In this document: piece after piece, positions 55,077 through 64,000 of the stretch
How positions within the stretch are numbered: the stretch's first letter is position 1
Layout of the letters: every line of letters begins with the position of its first letter
DNA from: Guyanagaster necrorhizus
Taxonomy: Eukaryota; Basidiomycota; Agaricomycetes; Agaricales; Physalacriaceae
DNA length: 64,000 nt
NCBI RefSeq assembly: GCF_019112545.1
Contig: NW_025064889.1
Span: 1,347,893 to 1,411,892, forward strand
Direction: 5' to 3'
Position numbers and translations under genes: made by a program
The notes under the pieces: generated by a model
What the model was told of the DNA's origin: nothing
Databases searched by the model: none
The model's input: the letters and a program-made list of their open reading frames with translations, nothing else

Positions 55077-56963
55077 ATGGCGTCGCTTGCACTAGGGAAA
55101 ACACTCGGAGCGGTGTATATCGGAGCTATGGTGGCTGCAATGTGAGTTTCTCTGTTAAACTGCAGTCCGAAAAGATCTAACAACAACGATCTCGCCAGTC
55201 TTTTTGGGATCACCATCCTGCAAACCGCATTGTACTACCAAAGATTCAGAAAGGACTGGTGGGTGTACAGGTACTCCGTAAGTCGCTCTGCGTAGTCATC
55301 ATTGAGGCAAATGTTCACGTATACAGGTGGCGTTACTTTGGTACCGCGTTCCGGACTCGGATGCAGATAATTTTTTGACGACTTATAATTAAACCCAGGA
55401 TCCTCGACGCGCTGCACGTCGCGCTCAGTACGCACGCGTTATATTTTTACCTGGTGGAAAATTTTGGCAATTTTGAGGTTCTCAACAAGGTCGTCTGGTA
55501 CGCGTGACCCCCTCTTTTTGAATGAAAACACGTGCCTAGTTCCTCTATCTTTACAGGAGCTTCAAGGTGAATCTTCCCGACTTTTCGAGCTTGAAACCAG
55601 TAACTCGATTCCTAACCAGCCACTGTAGCTGCAGTTGTTGTTTGATGCAAGTGTACTTTTATTTAATCTTCCGCCACTGATGATGGAACCCAGACTTTGA
55701 CTGTACTAGGTGTGCAAACGTACGTATCCACCCCACATCCTAAACCCGAAACTTAACTTTGTGCGTAGTATATATGCCGTACGGTTATGCAAATGTGCGT
55801 CAGCGTCCTCCACTAATTTCTTCGTTGGCTCATCATAGCCTAGTGGGACGTCACTTCCATCCGGTTGTACCTTTGTTTGTGGTATGTCTGTCCGGTGTCA
55901 GCTTCATGCTTGTCTCATTTGACAGGGTTCTCACCTTCTTAGGTGCTTGTTGTGTTGGGGGGATATGGTAACTTCTTTCTCCGTTCTCCTGTCGCTTGCA
56001 GTTAACATCCGAATTTGAAGCCGCAGGAATATGTGCGTGTGTTCGCCTTTGCTCGTTACCGGTGATCGTGTCGCTCATATGGCTTGCTAGTTGTCTGCTA
56101 CGACGTGTAAGGATCAACCCGCTCTCCTACAGGCTTCCAATCTAGACACAACTAGACAGATTCGTGATAACAGGGTTTTCGGATATCTCATCCATTTCGG
56201 TATGTATATTCGTCGGACGCATCGTAGGCCGATTATAAAAAATGCGAACAGAGAACTATCGTCGCGGCCTTTTCTGCAACAACCGCAGTTGATTTTATCA
56301 TATCCGCTGTGATGTGTTACTATCTTCAAGTAAGCAAAGCTGCTGTGCCTCACTATTCCAGGTGAGTCTTGCTTGGTTGTTTGGGATCTCGTTGCTCTAA
56401 CTCGTCAGCATGACCACGACGCTGTTGGTCTTGATGCGGCTCGTTTTGATTTCGGGACTTGCTACAAGGTAGTTCATTTCGGTCTTATGTATCCGAATGC
56501 ACAAGCTGACGAACGGAATAACTAGCACATGCTCGTTGATCACACTCATTACGGTATGAGCGTTCCTCGTTCCTTGCCATCGGCTTCAAGTATAACCCCT
56601 GCGCATAGTTTCTTACAATACCGGATTCCCTTGTCTTTCTTGGGTTCAACTTCATTCTGCCAAAACGTAAGTCTTTGTCTTTTCCCTACATGAGCCGTAA
56701 CTGAATCCGAAAAAGTATACATAAATTCCCTCCTGGCTATGTAAGTAACGTTCATAATCAACCCAGACCTTATCCACGTGCATGAATAGGCTCAACGCGC
56801 GCAAGGAGCTCCGAGCACTACCTACTGAGAACTCGTCGGACGGCGAGACTCTCTTGACTGCTCTCAGGTTCAATAAGAATTTCGGTGATAGCACGGGAGA
56901 CCAGGTTCGGGTTACTCTTTCCTTTTCCCTTTTAATGAAGGTGTAACTGAACAGATGGAATAG
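55077..56963 (+). CDS. DUF6534-type seven-helix membrane protein
   Basis: A many-exon gene of the basidiomycete DUF6534 family (integral membrane, function unknown). The start MASLALGKTLGAVYIGAMVA (ATG 55,077) and end are both typical. Early exons 55,077-55,141, 55,199-55,277, 55,327-55,340 and 55,399-55,497 splice into ILFGITILQTALYYQRF, then VALLWILDALHVALSTHALY. Later pieces read LQLLFDASVQTIYAVRLCKL, GRHFHPVVP, ISAVMCYYLQ, LLVLMRLVLISGLAT, and FLTIPDSLVFLGFNFILPKL followed by YINSLLAMLNARKELR. All join by short GT-AG introns without a forced frameshift. The probable stop is TAG 56,961-56,963 after a small last exon; reading through the last intron would end slightly earlier. The central exons (55,560-56,300) are less certain. 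Confidence 0.75.
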
Positions 56964-57962
56964 AGCAGCCGTCAGGCCGGGTCGGAGGATGCGAGCTTGG
57001 CACGGTGACTATGTCCTGAAGATTTCATAGACTGTAAGTTTACATCAAGGTATATCGAGAGGACGTTTTTGTTATGAAGTGCTACTTGAACGATGGACTC
57101 GCGTTTTCCTGGAGCTTAGCCGCTTGATCTCCTACGAAAGCAAACGTACTCGACTTCAAACCGTTGCAGCTTGCATCAGATAATCCTCGTCTCGGTTTGA
57201 AGTAAAGGTGGGATCCTTGCAATAATTCGAGACGTCAAATAGACAAGTCCGAACTCTCGCTGTAATTTCTACCTCGATCTCAATGATCTCTGCGGATCTT
57301 CGTACCTTATCAGATTGTTTTTGCTGGTCCCTAGGCAGAATTCTCGGTCCTGAGGAAAAGCCCGTAGCATAATGTATTCTTGCTGCGCATAGTTAGTACA
57401 GGCGTTAGTGCTCTGGGAATTACATATTCTGGTTTGTTTCCTTCTCCGGGAAATTTATCTGAGTAACAACACTTCCCTTCCTTCCCCCTTCTCTTTCGAC
57501 AGGCCGCGGTGTACATCCAGTGTCGTTCTTAAATTATTCGTGGGATTTCTCGAAAACGGCATTCTCCGTGTCGTGATGATTGGTTGAGGTTGTATTTACC
57601 AGCGCTTTCTCAAGTTCTTACACGTACTCTGCGTATACCTCGCAACCTGCGGACGATGTCAGGAAGAACATACGGTAGTGTGTCTTCTATCATTGTTGCC
57701 ATAAATCTGATTCGTGACAGGCGAAACCCGTACTTGAAGTTGCAAGCGCCGGCACCTCAAGTTACAATGAATGGCTTGGCGTGGCAACAACAACAGATGT
57801 AGTCGAATGAAATCGAAGACATCAAGATCAGGATTCAGAATCTGGAGAAGGAAAATGAAGACTTGCGTGCCTAGAATAGCGATCTGTGGAATGAAATTAA
57901 CAAGGTGAAGTCGTTGCCGCAATGCGGAGCAAACTGGCATCTCTCAGAGTACTCACTTTGAG
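56964..57962. other. Intergenic stretch, with a small coiled-coil frame near the right end
   Basis: At 57,770-57,900 the plus strand reads EIEDIKIRIQNLEKENEDLR before stops, a coiled-coil-like piece possibly belonging to a lost gene or to the leader of the F-box gene. Otherwise nothing was recognised. Confidence 0.4.
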
Positions 57963-59010
57963 ATGAAAGGCCCACGATTTCCTCCCGAGTTGTGCGATAG
58001 GTTCATCGATTTTCTGCACGATGACCGTAAGGCTCTCAAAGAATGCAGTCTAGTCTGCAGAGCCTGGATTCCAGCAAGTAGATTCCATCTTTTCGAACGC
58101 AGTGATGTCACGGTCATATGAAAGGCATGTCGAACTCCTCAACAGCTCTTTTCGCACACTATTCAAACACGTACGCGAAATTACTATCAGTGGAGTACGG
58201 ATGATAGGAATCTTGAACCCATTCTACGGTTTCAGTCACTCGCTCAGTACCTCAACCGCTTCACGAATGTAACAGTTCTTCATCTTCTATCCATGTCCAC
58301 AACTTCGATTCGCTACATCATCGGCTCACCCAGCTTCACTTCTCGTATCACAAACCTGATGCTCTATAACATTATCTGCTCTACCTTCGACGACTTCCCA
58401 TATATCTTATCATACTTTTCCAAACTTAAAAGTGTTGATTATGATGTCCATTTCTGTGACATGCCCACCGACAACTGTTTCCATTGCGGGATGCAATACA
58501 TGGCAGATGTATTTGCAGAGACTTTGGTTATCGATGACTCCCCACCTTCACCCCCAGAAACACCACAGACCATCTCGATTGAAGACTGCTCTAGCCTGAC
58601 TAGTTATCGCTCAGCGGAGAGGAGTGCCCTGTACAATTGGCCCGTGTCAATGATCGCACATATCTGCGAACCCTGTTGCTTGGATGCCTCTCGCATAAGT
58701 TCAAGGATGGAATAGTGGCCTTGTCGCCGTATCTCCACAGTTCCGGTGCGACACTTAAGCATATCGGATTGGGATTTGAGACCGAAGAGGCAATAGGTGC
58801 GACTCTTTTACCAAATTGATCTACGTCCTAGTGGTACTCATATTGAATTCTACAAGAACTTTTCTCTGATGAGCTCGAGGCTCTTACCAGATGAACTTGT
58901 CTAGAAACTCTCCGCATCACAAGCGGCATTTGGTCCTATGACAGTACTCGAAAGAATTTTCGCCCTTCGCTAGTCAGGCTACCATAACTCCTTCTGTCAC
59001 TTCCGATAGC
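57963..59010 (+). pseudogene. F-box protein, disrupted
   Basis: From ATG 57,963 the reading gives an excellent agaric F-box: FPPELCDRFIDFLHDDRKAL, then CSLVCRAWIPASRFHLFE. It then meets TGA near 58,120 where the family continues as RHVELLNSSFRTLFKHVREI (a two-base frame change). A further shift near 58,195 leads into QSLAQYLNRFTNVTVLHLLS and the open frame 58,293-58,715 (IGSPSFTSRITNLMLYNI, beta-type repeats), after which stops accumulate. It would be an SCF ubiquitin-ligase receptor. The F-box itself is well preserved, so decay may be recent or an intron may have been missed. Confidence 0.65.
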
Positions 59011-59881
59011 GTCTATGAAGAACTGACCTTTGACGTCTCATCCCCAATGCTGCGGTTGCCGTATACGAAGTCAGAACAACATCCAAATTCTTAGGACTTT
59101 TCTACCATTGACCATCTCTTATGTTGATTCTTGGTCTTGGCAGAGATCACCTTCGTGGTGAAAGAAGCACAAGCAGTATCGCATGAACTCGAAAGTAGGC
59201 TGCCAATGTGTAAAAAGAAGGTTTTTTGAGGATGGTCTATAACAAATACTGAAATTTTATGGAAGGAATTTTAGGTTTAAGATTCTATAGGCCTATACCT
59301 TGTATAGACTCTGCGATTTGAACGTACTACGCGTTTCCCATCGTGAATGATTGCACCACCGATTGGAAGGTCATCCTATAAAGCAGACGCTGCCGGACGG
59401 TCCAGGATCGGTCCAAGGTGCTTTTCCGAGCGTCGATTAATGGCCTCATTCAGCGACTCGACTACTTGAAAAGAGAAATATGAGAAGCTGGGGCAGTAAG
59501 AACTTACCTTCTAGTCCACCGGCCCGGTTCCCTCTTGAATTGAAACCACGACATGTGATCGCGTGTCTCTCCTCTCTTGAAGTTGTAGCAAATGTTCTAC
59601 TATGTTTATGTCCCACAAAGCTAGTGACGAGCCTGAATTCACTCAGGAATCCCCAGTGCAGTGATAGCTCAATACCCCCCATACAGGGAGGGGCCGGCGC
59701 TCCAGTTAGTATTCTCGGCCAGTGCGAGAATAGCCACTGATCAGCTTCAAGGTCTACCTACTTTGACGAAGAAGCCGAAGCCAAGTTTGATGAGCCAGCC
59801 AGTTTGGCCAGCCCAGTTCGATGTCGGCAACTTTGACGTAACAAACGTGAGAGATAAGCAAGACTGTACAGCCGCTGGTAC
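59011..59881. other. Intergenic stretch, possible upstream exon at 59,740-59,850
   Basis: Mostly short frames. A plus-strand piece LMSQPVWPAQFDVGNFDVTN (59,788-59,850) may be an exon of the next gene. Nothing else was recognised. Confidence 0.35.
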
Positions 59882-60673
59882 TTGGCATGCTCACTATTCC
59901 AACGCCGGAATGGCTGGAGAGTGAGATGCGTTCTACTACGCTCGTTCTGGCTCTTTCCAGGAAGTTTAATGTACCTCAAAGCAGAGACTTCCAAGTGTAT
60001 CTTTCCGCTCGTTCAAAACCCATCCTTCCTCCCCTTTACTATGCAAATTTCCAACACGTTCAATCCCATTCGCCAACCCTTCTCCAAGCAAGAACTTCGG
60101 TGGACCCCATATGAAGGTCATGGTGCCTGTGCTGTCAATTTAGCTTGGCACATTTCCGAGGGCACATACAACACACTCAACACAATGCAGCAATTTCCGG
60201 CGCTCACTTGGTCAACGTTGTACGATTCTTTGTTTCAGTCCATCTGGGAGGACCAGCTTCGATGTCACGAAGGATTTTCGGTCGAGTCAGTTCTCTCTTT
60301 GTTTATATTATTTCGCGTATAGCTGACCATAAATTTCTTGGCTTCAGACCAATTTGGCTTCTTATTTAGAGGGTGATTTTTCGAAATCATACACAAATGT
60401 ACTTGATGTAGCATTCTCCTTCAATGGTGTTCTTCTGTTTATCATCGAATATGTCAAAACCAATATTCCCACTACCGAGGACAGCACATATGCACCCCTA
60501 AGTTATCTGTTTATCACCATGGAATGTGCCCTTGTCGGATGTGGTGATTTCGAACCCGTTTTGGCCTGTTGATCAAAGGAGATACAGGAATGTTCGTTGT
60601 AGGATATACTCAAGGAGATGAGGTTCAGCTATTGTGGTCTCTTTTGAAGGTCTACTTGGCTGAATGGAAATAG
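59882..60673 (+). pseudogene. Hypothetical protein of a repeated fungal family, with at least one frameshift
   Basis: The plus-strand frame reads WTPYEGHGACAVNLAWHISE and TLNTMQQFPALTW to about 60,280. A probable intron (60,284-60,347, GTCAGT...TTCAG) leads to TNLASYLEGDFSKSYTNVLD, ECALVGCGDFEPVLAC, and then, after a one- or two-base frame change near 60,560, GDTGMFVVGYTQGDEVQLLW and SLLKVYLAEW to TAG at about 60,673. I recall similar uncharacterised agaric proteins but know no function. It lies at the border of the right AT-rich block. Confidence 0.45.
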
Positions 60674-61043
60674 TTCTATATGTGCATGAATGGTGATTGA
60701 CTTCTGCCTTTTTTATACTTGACAAGACCCTTTGACATCATGGCTATATGTATGATGATTACATTGTAAGTCAATAAGACAGAAATAAAGGGTGAAATAT
60801 GAGTGCCCTCAATGAGGAGTTTCATTTGTAAGGAGGTGGTCAATCAAAATGTAATTTATGCCCTGACTAGGAGGGATGTGAGATGGCATTTCAACTGATT
60901 GAGGAAGAAAATGACATTATGAGGTGCTTTGAGGATTATGCCTAACACTGGCAAATGAACAATGTAAGCAATGAAATATCCAAACCATGGAAATATGAAG
61001 ATTAGGATAGATATAGAATCTTTCCATTACACTGATGTCATCT
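60674..61043. other. AT-rich stretch without a gene
   Basis: Composition turns AT-rich and CpG-poor, like the left transposon block. Nothing recognisable up to the GTATG target repeat of the next element. Confidence 0.5.
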
Positions 61044-61048
61044 GTATG

Positions 61049-61265
61049 TGTTGGGATTTTGCTGGAAAGTTCTAGAAAGAGCAATCCGGCATCATGCTGA
61101 GAGTTGATGAGTAAGCTCGAGAGAAAGAGAAAGTTATAGTAGATTCTAGATATAAGTCTGGAGAGTATAAATACTAGCTCTGTAGGAGCTGTAGAATAAG
61201 GAGTTCATTCTTTCTGGCCTTACCAGCCTGGAGTCTACCCTGTGCATCACTGAGGATTTCCAACA
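61049..61265 (+). repeat. 5' LTR of the miniature Copia element
   Basis: TGTTGGGATTTTGC...GATTTCCAACA, with inverted ends TGTTGG/CCAACA. It contains GAGAGTATAAATACTAGC, a clear TATA-type promoter core, near 61,160-61,175. Confidence 0.92.
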
Positions 61266-61278
61266 GGTTATGGGCCCC
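61266..61278 (+). promoter_or_regulatory. Primer-binding site, half-tRNA (initiator Met) type
   Basis: GGTTATGGGCCCC starts at the LTR edge. Its first 12 bases match the complement of the eukaryotic initiator-Met tRNA anticodon stem-loop (GGGCUCAUAACC) with one mismatch. Copia and Ty5 are known to prime from this internal half-tRNA fragment. Confidence 0.65.
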
Positions 61279-61366
61279 GGCACGATTAGACTCTGATTAC
61301 GGTATCTCGACTTCTTAATTCGCCCTTATTCATTACCTACTATGAGTAGTGTGACAAATGCTCTGA

Positions 61367-61579
61367 TTGACGAAAAAGGAAGGAAGGGGCAGCACACCCA
61401 GTGCAATGGCTCTGATCGCACAATCAAGGAGATCAAGCAGCCTGAAGCAAAACATCAGATGTTACGCATGTGGCAAGACTGGCCATATTAGTCATGATTG
61501 TCACACAAAATGGAATGACAGTGCCGATGCTGCAAACATTGTGCAGAGCGACGATGAAGAAATGGAATATGCCTTTTGA
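61367..61579 (+). CDS. Gag zinc-knuckle remnant (70 aa frame)
   Basis: The frame contains CYACGKTGHISHDC, a full CX2CX4HX4C retroviral-type knuckle, after a basic Ser/Arg stretch and before an acidic tail ending MEYAF. An ATG at 61,342 starts MSSVTNALIDEKGRK in another frame, so a Gag start and the knuckle seem joined by a deletion or a later frameshift. Nucleic-acid binding is expected from the motif; activity is unknown. Confidence 0.6.
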   Translation: MTKKEGRGSTPSAMALIAQSRRSSSLKQNIRCYACGKTGHISHDCHTKWNDSADAANIVQSDDEEMEYAF

Positions 61580-61880
61580 GGCAACTTTGGTGGAAAATTG
61601 GTTATATCTTTGTGAATTCCCTTAGCCCCTTGGTAGGAATGTGTTTCTGCTGTGGTTTAGACTGGGTTCGGCTAGCTTGATATTGGGATCAGCTGGCTGT
61701 AAGTAGCATTTGGGGCTCCTGCAGCATGGGTGAGAATAGGGAATGGTCACAAGTCTTGGGATATAATTGGGAATTTTCAGACTATTTCAAGTTTCAAGGG
61801 GAGACTTGGGATATTGGGACATTTTAGGATATATTGGGATATTCTGGAATATTGCGGCAGGATGCCGTATTGAAGGGGAG

Positions 61881-62097
61881 TGTTGGGATTTTGCTGGAAA
61901 GTTCTAGAAAGAGCAATCCGGCATTATGCTGAGAGTTGATGAGTAAGCTCGAGAGAAAGAGAAAGTTATAGTAGATTCTAGATATAAGTCTGGAGAGTAT
62001 AAATACTAGCTCTGTAGGAGCTGTAGAATAAGGAGTTCATTCTTTCTGGCCTTACCAGCCTGGAGTCTACCCTGTGCATCACCGAGAATTTCCAACA
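61881..62097 (+). repeat. 3' LTR of the miniature Copia element
   Basis: 217 bp, matching the 5' LTR except for about three transitions, two of them near the 3' end, where this copy keeps ACCGAG and the 5' copy has ACTGAG. Confidence 0.92.
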
Positions 62098-62102
62098 GTA
62101 TG

Positions 62103-63686
62103 GTGAGCTTGGGAATCTGAAAGTAGGTTGGTAGAAGAAAGGATGTAGTATGACATGGTTTTTGTTTTTGGATGCCAATTTGTGATGTTGAGGGCAGGCC
62201 TATTTTTGTAAATATTGGGATTTTCTGAACTGGCTTTTTCCCAAACCAACACTTTGGTGATTTGCACATATACTCAAGCTTTCTGCTGAGGTGGCTGGTA
62301 TTTGAGTCTGTGGTTTGCATGAATGATTGGACTTAATGGTGGTGAGATGTTAAGGTCACTGCTGATGTAACAATGGAAACTGTCTGAGCTTGTTTCTTTG
62401 GATAAGATGGTGAGTAATTCTTGACTATCTCTATATAAACCTCATTTTTGCATCATTCTAGAGAGATATTGAAGTCATAGTTCAAATGACCTTGAACAGT
62501 GATATGCATACAGTGGACAATCCCCATGATGTGAGATGAAGAATTTACTCAGAGTCCAAATATAATATCTCCTTGATATTGTATCTATATCATGCAGTCA
62601 GTTTTTGTACAAGTATCAGAGTCATGTTTCTTGATACATGATCCACTAGTTATATGAAGCTCTGCACTGTCTGCTGGTCAGTGCTATTGAACATATTCTT
62701 AGTGACAATGTGAATGGATATAGATAAGGAAACCCAAGCTACAAATGTGCAACTTCAGTAGGTGGTTATTTGTCATTTCTTATATCATTCCACATCTTAT
62801 CACAGATGCTACTCTATCTGGTCAATGCATTGTGCAACCAAAGGAGACAGAAATGAAGACTTCAGGACCACTCATGTCACTCAGATAGTCCCAGCTACAG
62901 CCTTCACTGTCCAATCTCATCATGTCTTTGCCAATCCTGTCTTTCACCAATATACATGTTTTCCTATTAACTGTCTGTTCAGATGAATGCTTCAGTCTGT
63001 ATGAGGATAACAATACCTTCTGAGGTGCTATTGATGATCATGAAGCTGGTGAAGGAGTATACTCCAGAGGAATGCAGAAAGCATTTGGCACATTCCTCTA
63101 TGGTGATGAAATCAGTGATGGGTTTGTATCTTGCTGGTGCTCCCTCCTATTGTACTAGATCTTCTTATTAAGCTATCACCTTGCTGTTGTGTGTTATATC
63201 CCCTTTGGATCAGAGGTTCATCTTTTTCACCTTAATCAAGGCTGACTAACCATGATAGTACTGTAGAATCTCATTATGATGCTTTTGGATATATCTGACT
63301 TTAATTTTATGGATTCCATGGATATTCTCTGAGTATGGCAGTGTATTTGCAACCTGTGAGATATTGCTTGGGATTTCATTGAGCTGAACAAGACCACACA
63401 TAATAAAGTCAAAAATATATTTTCTCTGTAAGTTTTTCATACTGGAAGGCAGAGTCAGGTCATGAAACTTTCAGCAGTTAAAAAAAAGGCCTCAATAATG
63501 TCTCAATCCATGACAAAGAGTAGCTTTGACCACCTCAGTCATGAGAATCTACAAGTATATGACTTGCTCTGTCTTGATAGGCTGATCAATTTCTCTTCTG
63601 AACTGGATTGAATGTCATTGATAGTGAGCATACAATGGATGGCCTGTTTCTTCTCCAGTATTCAAGATACCTTTGGATCTGAATTC
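62103..63686. other. AT-rich, CpG-poor stretch without a recognisable gene
   Basis: Short frames on both strands (for example 62,006-62,320 minus and 62,983-63,171 plus) lack known motifs. The composition suggests old transposon DNA, but I could not assign a family. Confidence 0.5.
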
Positions 63687-63927
63687 TGTTGGGAAACAAG
63701 CTAATGACTTGGTCACAGATATGATCTGAATCTTTTAGTTATTGGTATCTCAACATATACTTATGTGTCTGTTCTTGTAGTTTCTCTTTTCTCTTCTTAT
63801 GAACTATTTTAGTTTACTCTTTGAATGCACTAAAAGACTTGGAGAGATATAAAAGCCTCAAAGTTATACTAGATTTTATATAGAATATTCACTTTACTTC
63901 TACTCTTACAATTATAAGCTGCTAACA
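63687..63927 (+). repeat. Probable 5' LTR of another Copia element running out of the window
   Basis: 241 bp from TGTTGGGAAAC to GCTGCTAACA. It has a TATA-type core GAGATATAAAAG about 90 bp before the end, and is followed at once by AGTTATGGGCC (63,928-63,938), the same primer-site type as at 61,266. The LTR start is inferred from the TGTTGGG match with the other Copia LTRs. The element body would lie beyond position 64,000. Confidence 0.6.
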
Positions 63928-64000
63928 AGTTATGGGCCTTGGCTATAACTGAACTACCATCCAAATACTTGGACTCACAGTTGCACTAACATCTCTATAA

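Larger units (their letters stand above)
61049..62097 (+). mobile_element. Miniature Copia-type retrotransposon carrying only a Gag zinc knuckle (TR-GAG-like)
   Basis: A complete element of 1,049 bp: two 217-bp LTRs (61,049-61,265 and 61,881-62,097) that differ at about three positions, and a perfect GTATG target duplication (61,044-61,048 and 62,098-62,102). A primer site GGTTATGGGCCCC directly follows the 5' LTR, and a purine tract GAAGGGGAG directly precedes the 3' LTR. The 615-bp interior encodes no protease, RT or integrase, only a short frame with a CCHC knuckle. Such terminal-repeat, Gag-only miniature elements (TR-GAG) are known from plants and would depend on an autonomous Copia relative. 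The near-identical LTRs mean the insertion is young compared with the Gypsy elements. Confidence 0.9.

Overview
This window looks like part of an Agaricomycete (mushroom-forming basidiomycete) genome. The evidence is short GT-AG introns of about 47-60 nt, DUF6534-type and other basidiomycete seven-helix membrane protein genes, agaric-style F-box genes, and chromodomain Ty3/Gypsy plus Ty1/Copia retrotransposons whose stop codons look like C-to-T decay. There is no sign of bacterial or organellar organisation. I see no convincing rRNA or tRNA gene and no CRISPR array.

Layout. (1) Positions 1 to about 19,850 are an AT-rich, CpG-poor transposon block. Two related chromovirus-type Gypsy elements (1-7,296, cut by the window start, and 7,433-15,511, complete with a TCTTT target duplication) lie inside one antisense Copia element, whose remains are at 7,297-7,427 and 15,517-16,191. 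The first Gypsy is itself split by a 1,416-bp insertion flanked by ATGG. A decayed seven-helix membrane protein gene (17,590-18,875) sits in the same compartment. (2) Positions 19,850 to about 60,650 are gene-bearing DNA with normal CpG content. They hold an NRAMP metal transporter whose 3' end is repeated in inverted orientation 4 kb away, an NmrA/ergot-type reductase, an adenine/adenosine-deaminase-like hydrolase divergent from an allantoate-permease-like MFS transporter, a coiled-coil protein, a conserved secreted fungal protein of unknown function, two intact head-to-head acyl-CoA oxidase/dehydrogenase-like genes with identical exon lengths, and a DUF6534 membrane protein. Between them lie F-box and other gene-family remnants, a solo Copia LTR and a MITE-like element. 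(3) Positions 60,650-64,000 return to AT-rich DNA. They hold a small complete Copia-type element (61,049-62,097) that carries only a Gag zinc knuckle (TR-GAG-like), and at the right edge the probable 5' LTR and primer site of another Copia element.

Genes working together. The strongest functional grouping is the purine hydrolase and ACS-family transporter, which share a 404-bp divergent promoter region with three HGATAR (nitrogen GATA-factor) motifs. The rest of the gene region shows segmental duplication, both of complete genes (the oxidase pair) and of fragments (NRAMP tail, F-box heads, a family of unknown function at 25.9 and 47.8 kb). The most unusual items are a 27-bp micro-inversion inside the NRAMP-tail inverted repeat, the oxidase twin pair, and the miniature Gag-only retrotransposon.

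All alignments were made by eye. Exon boundaries come from GT-AG sites, reading frame and family knowledge, without transcript data.
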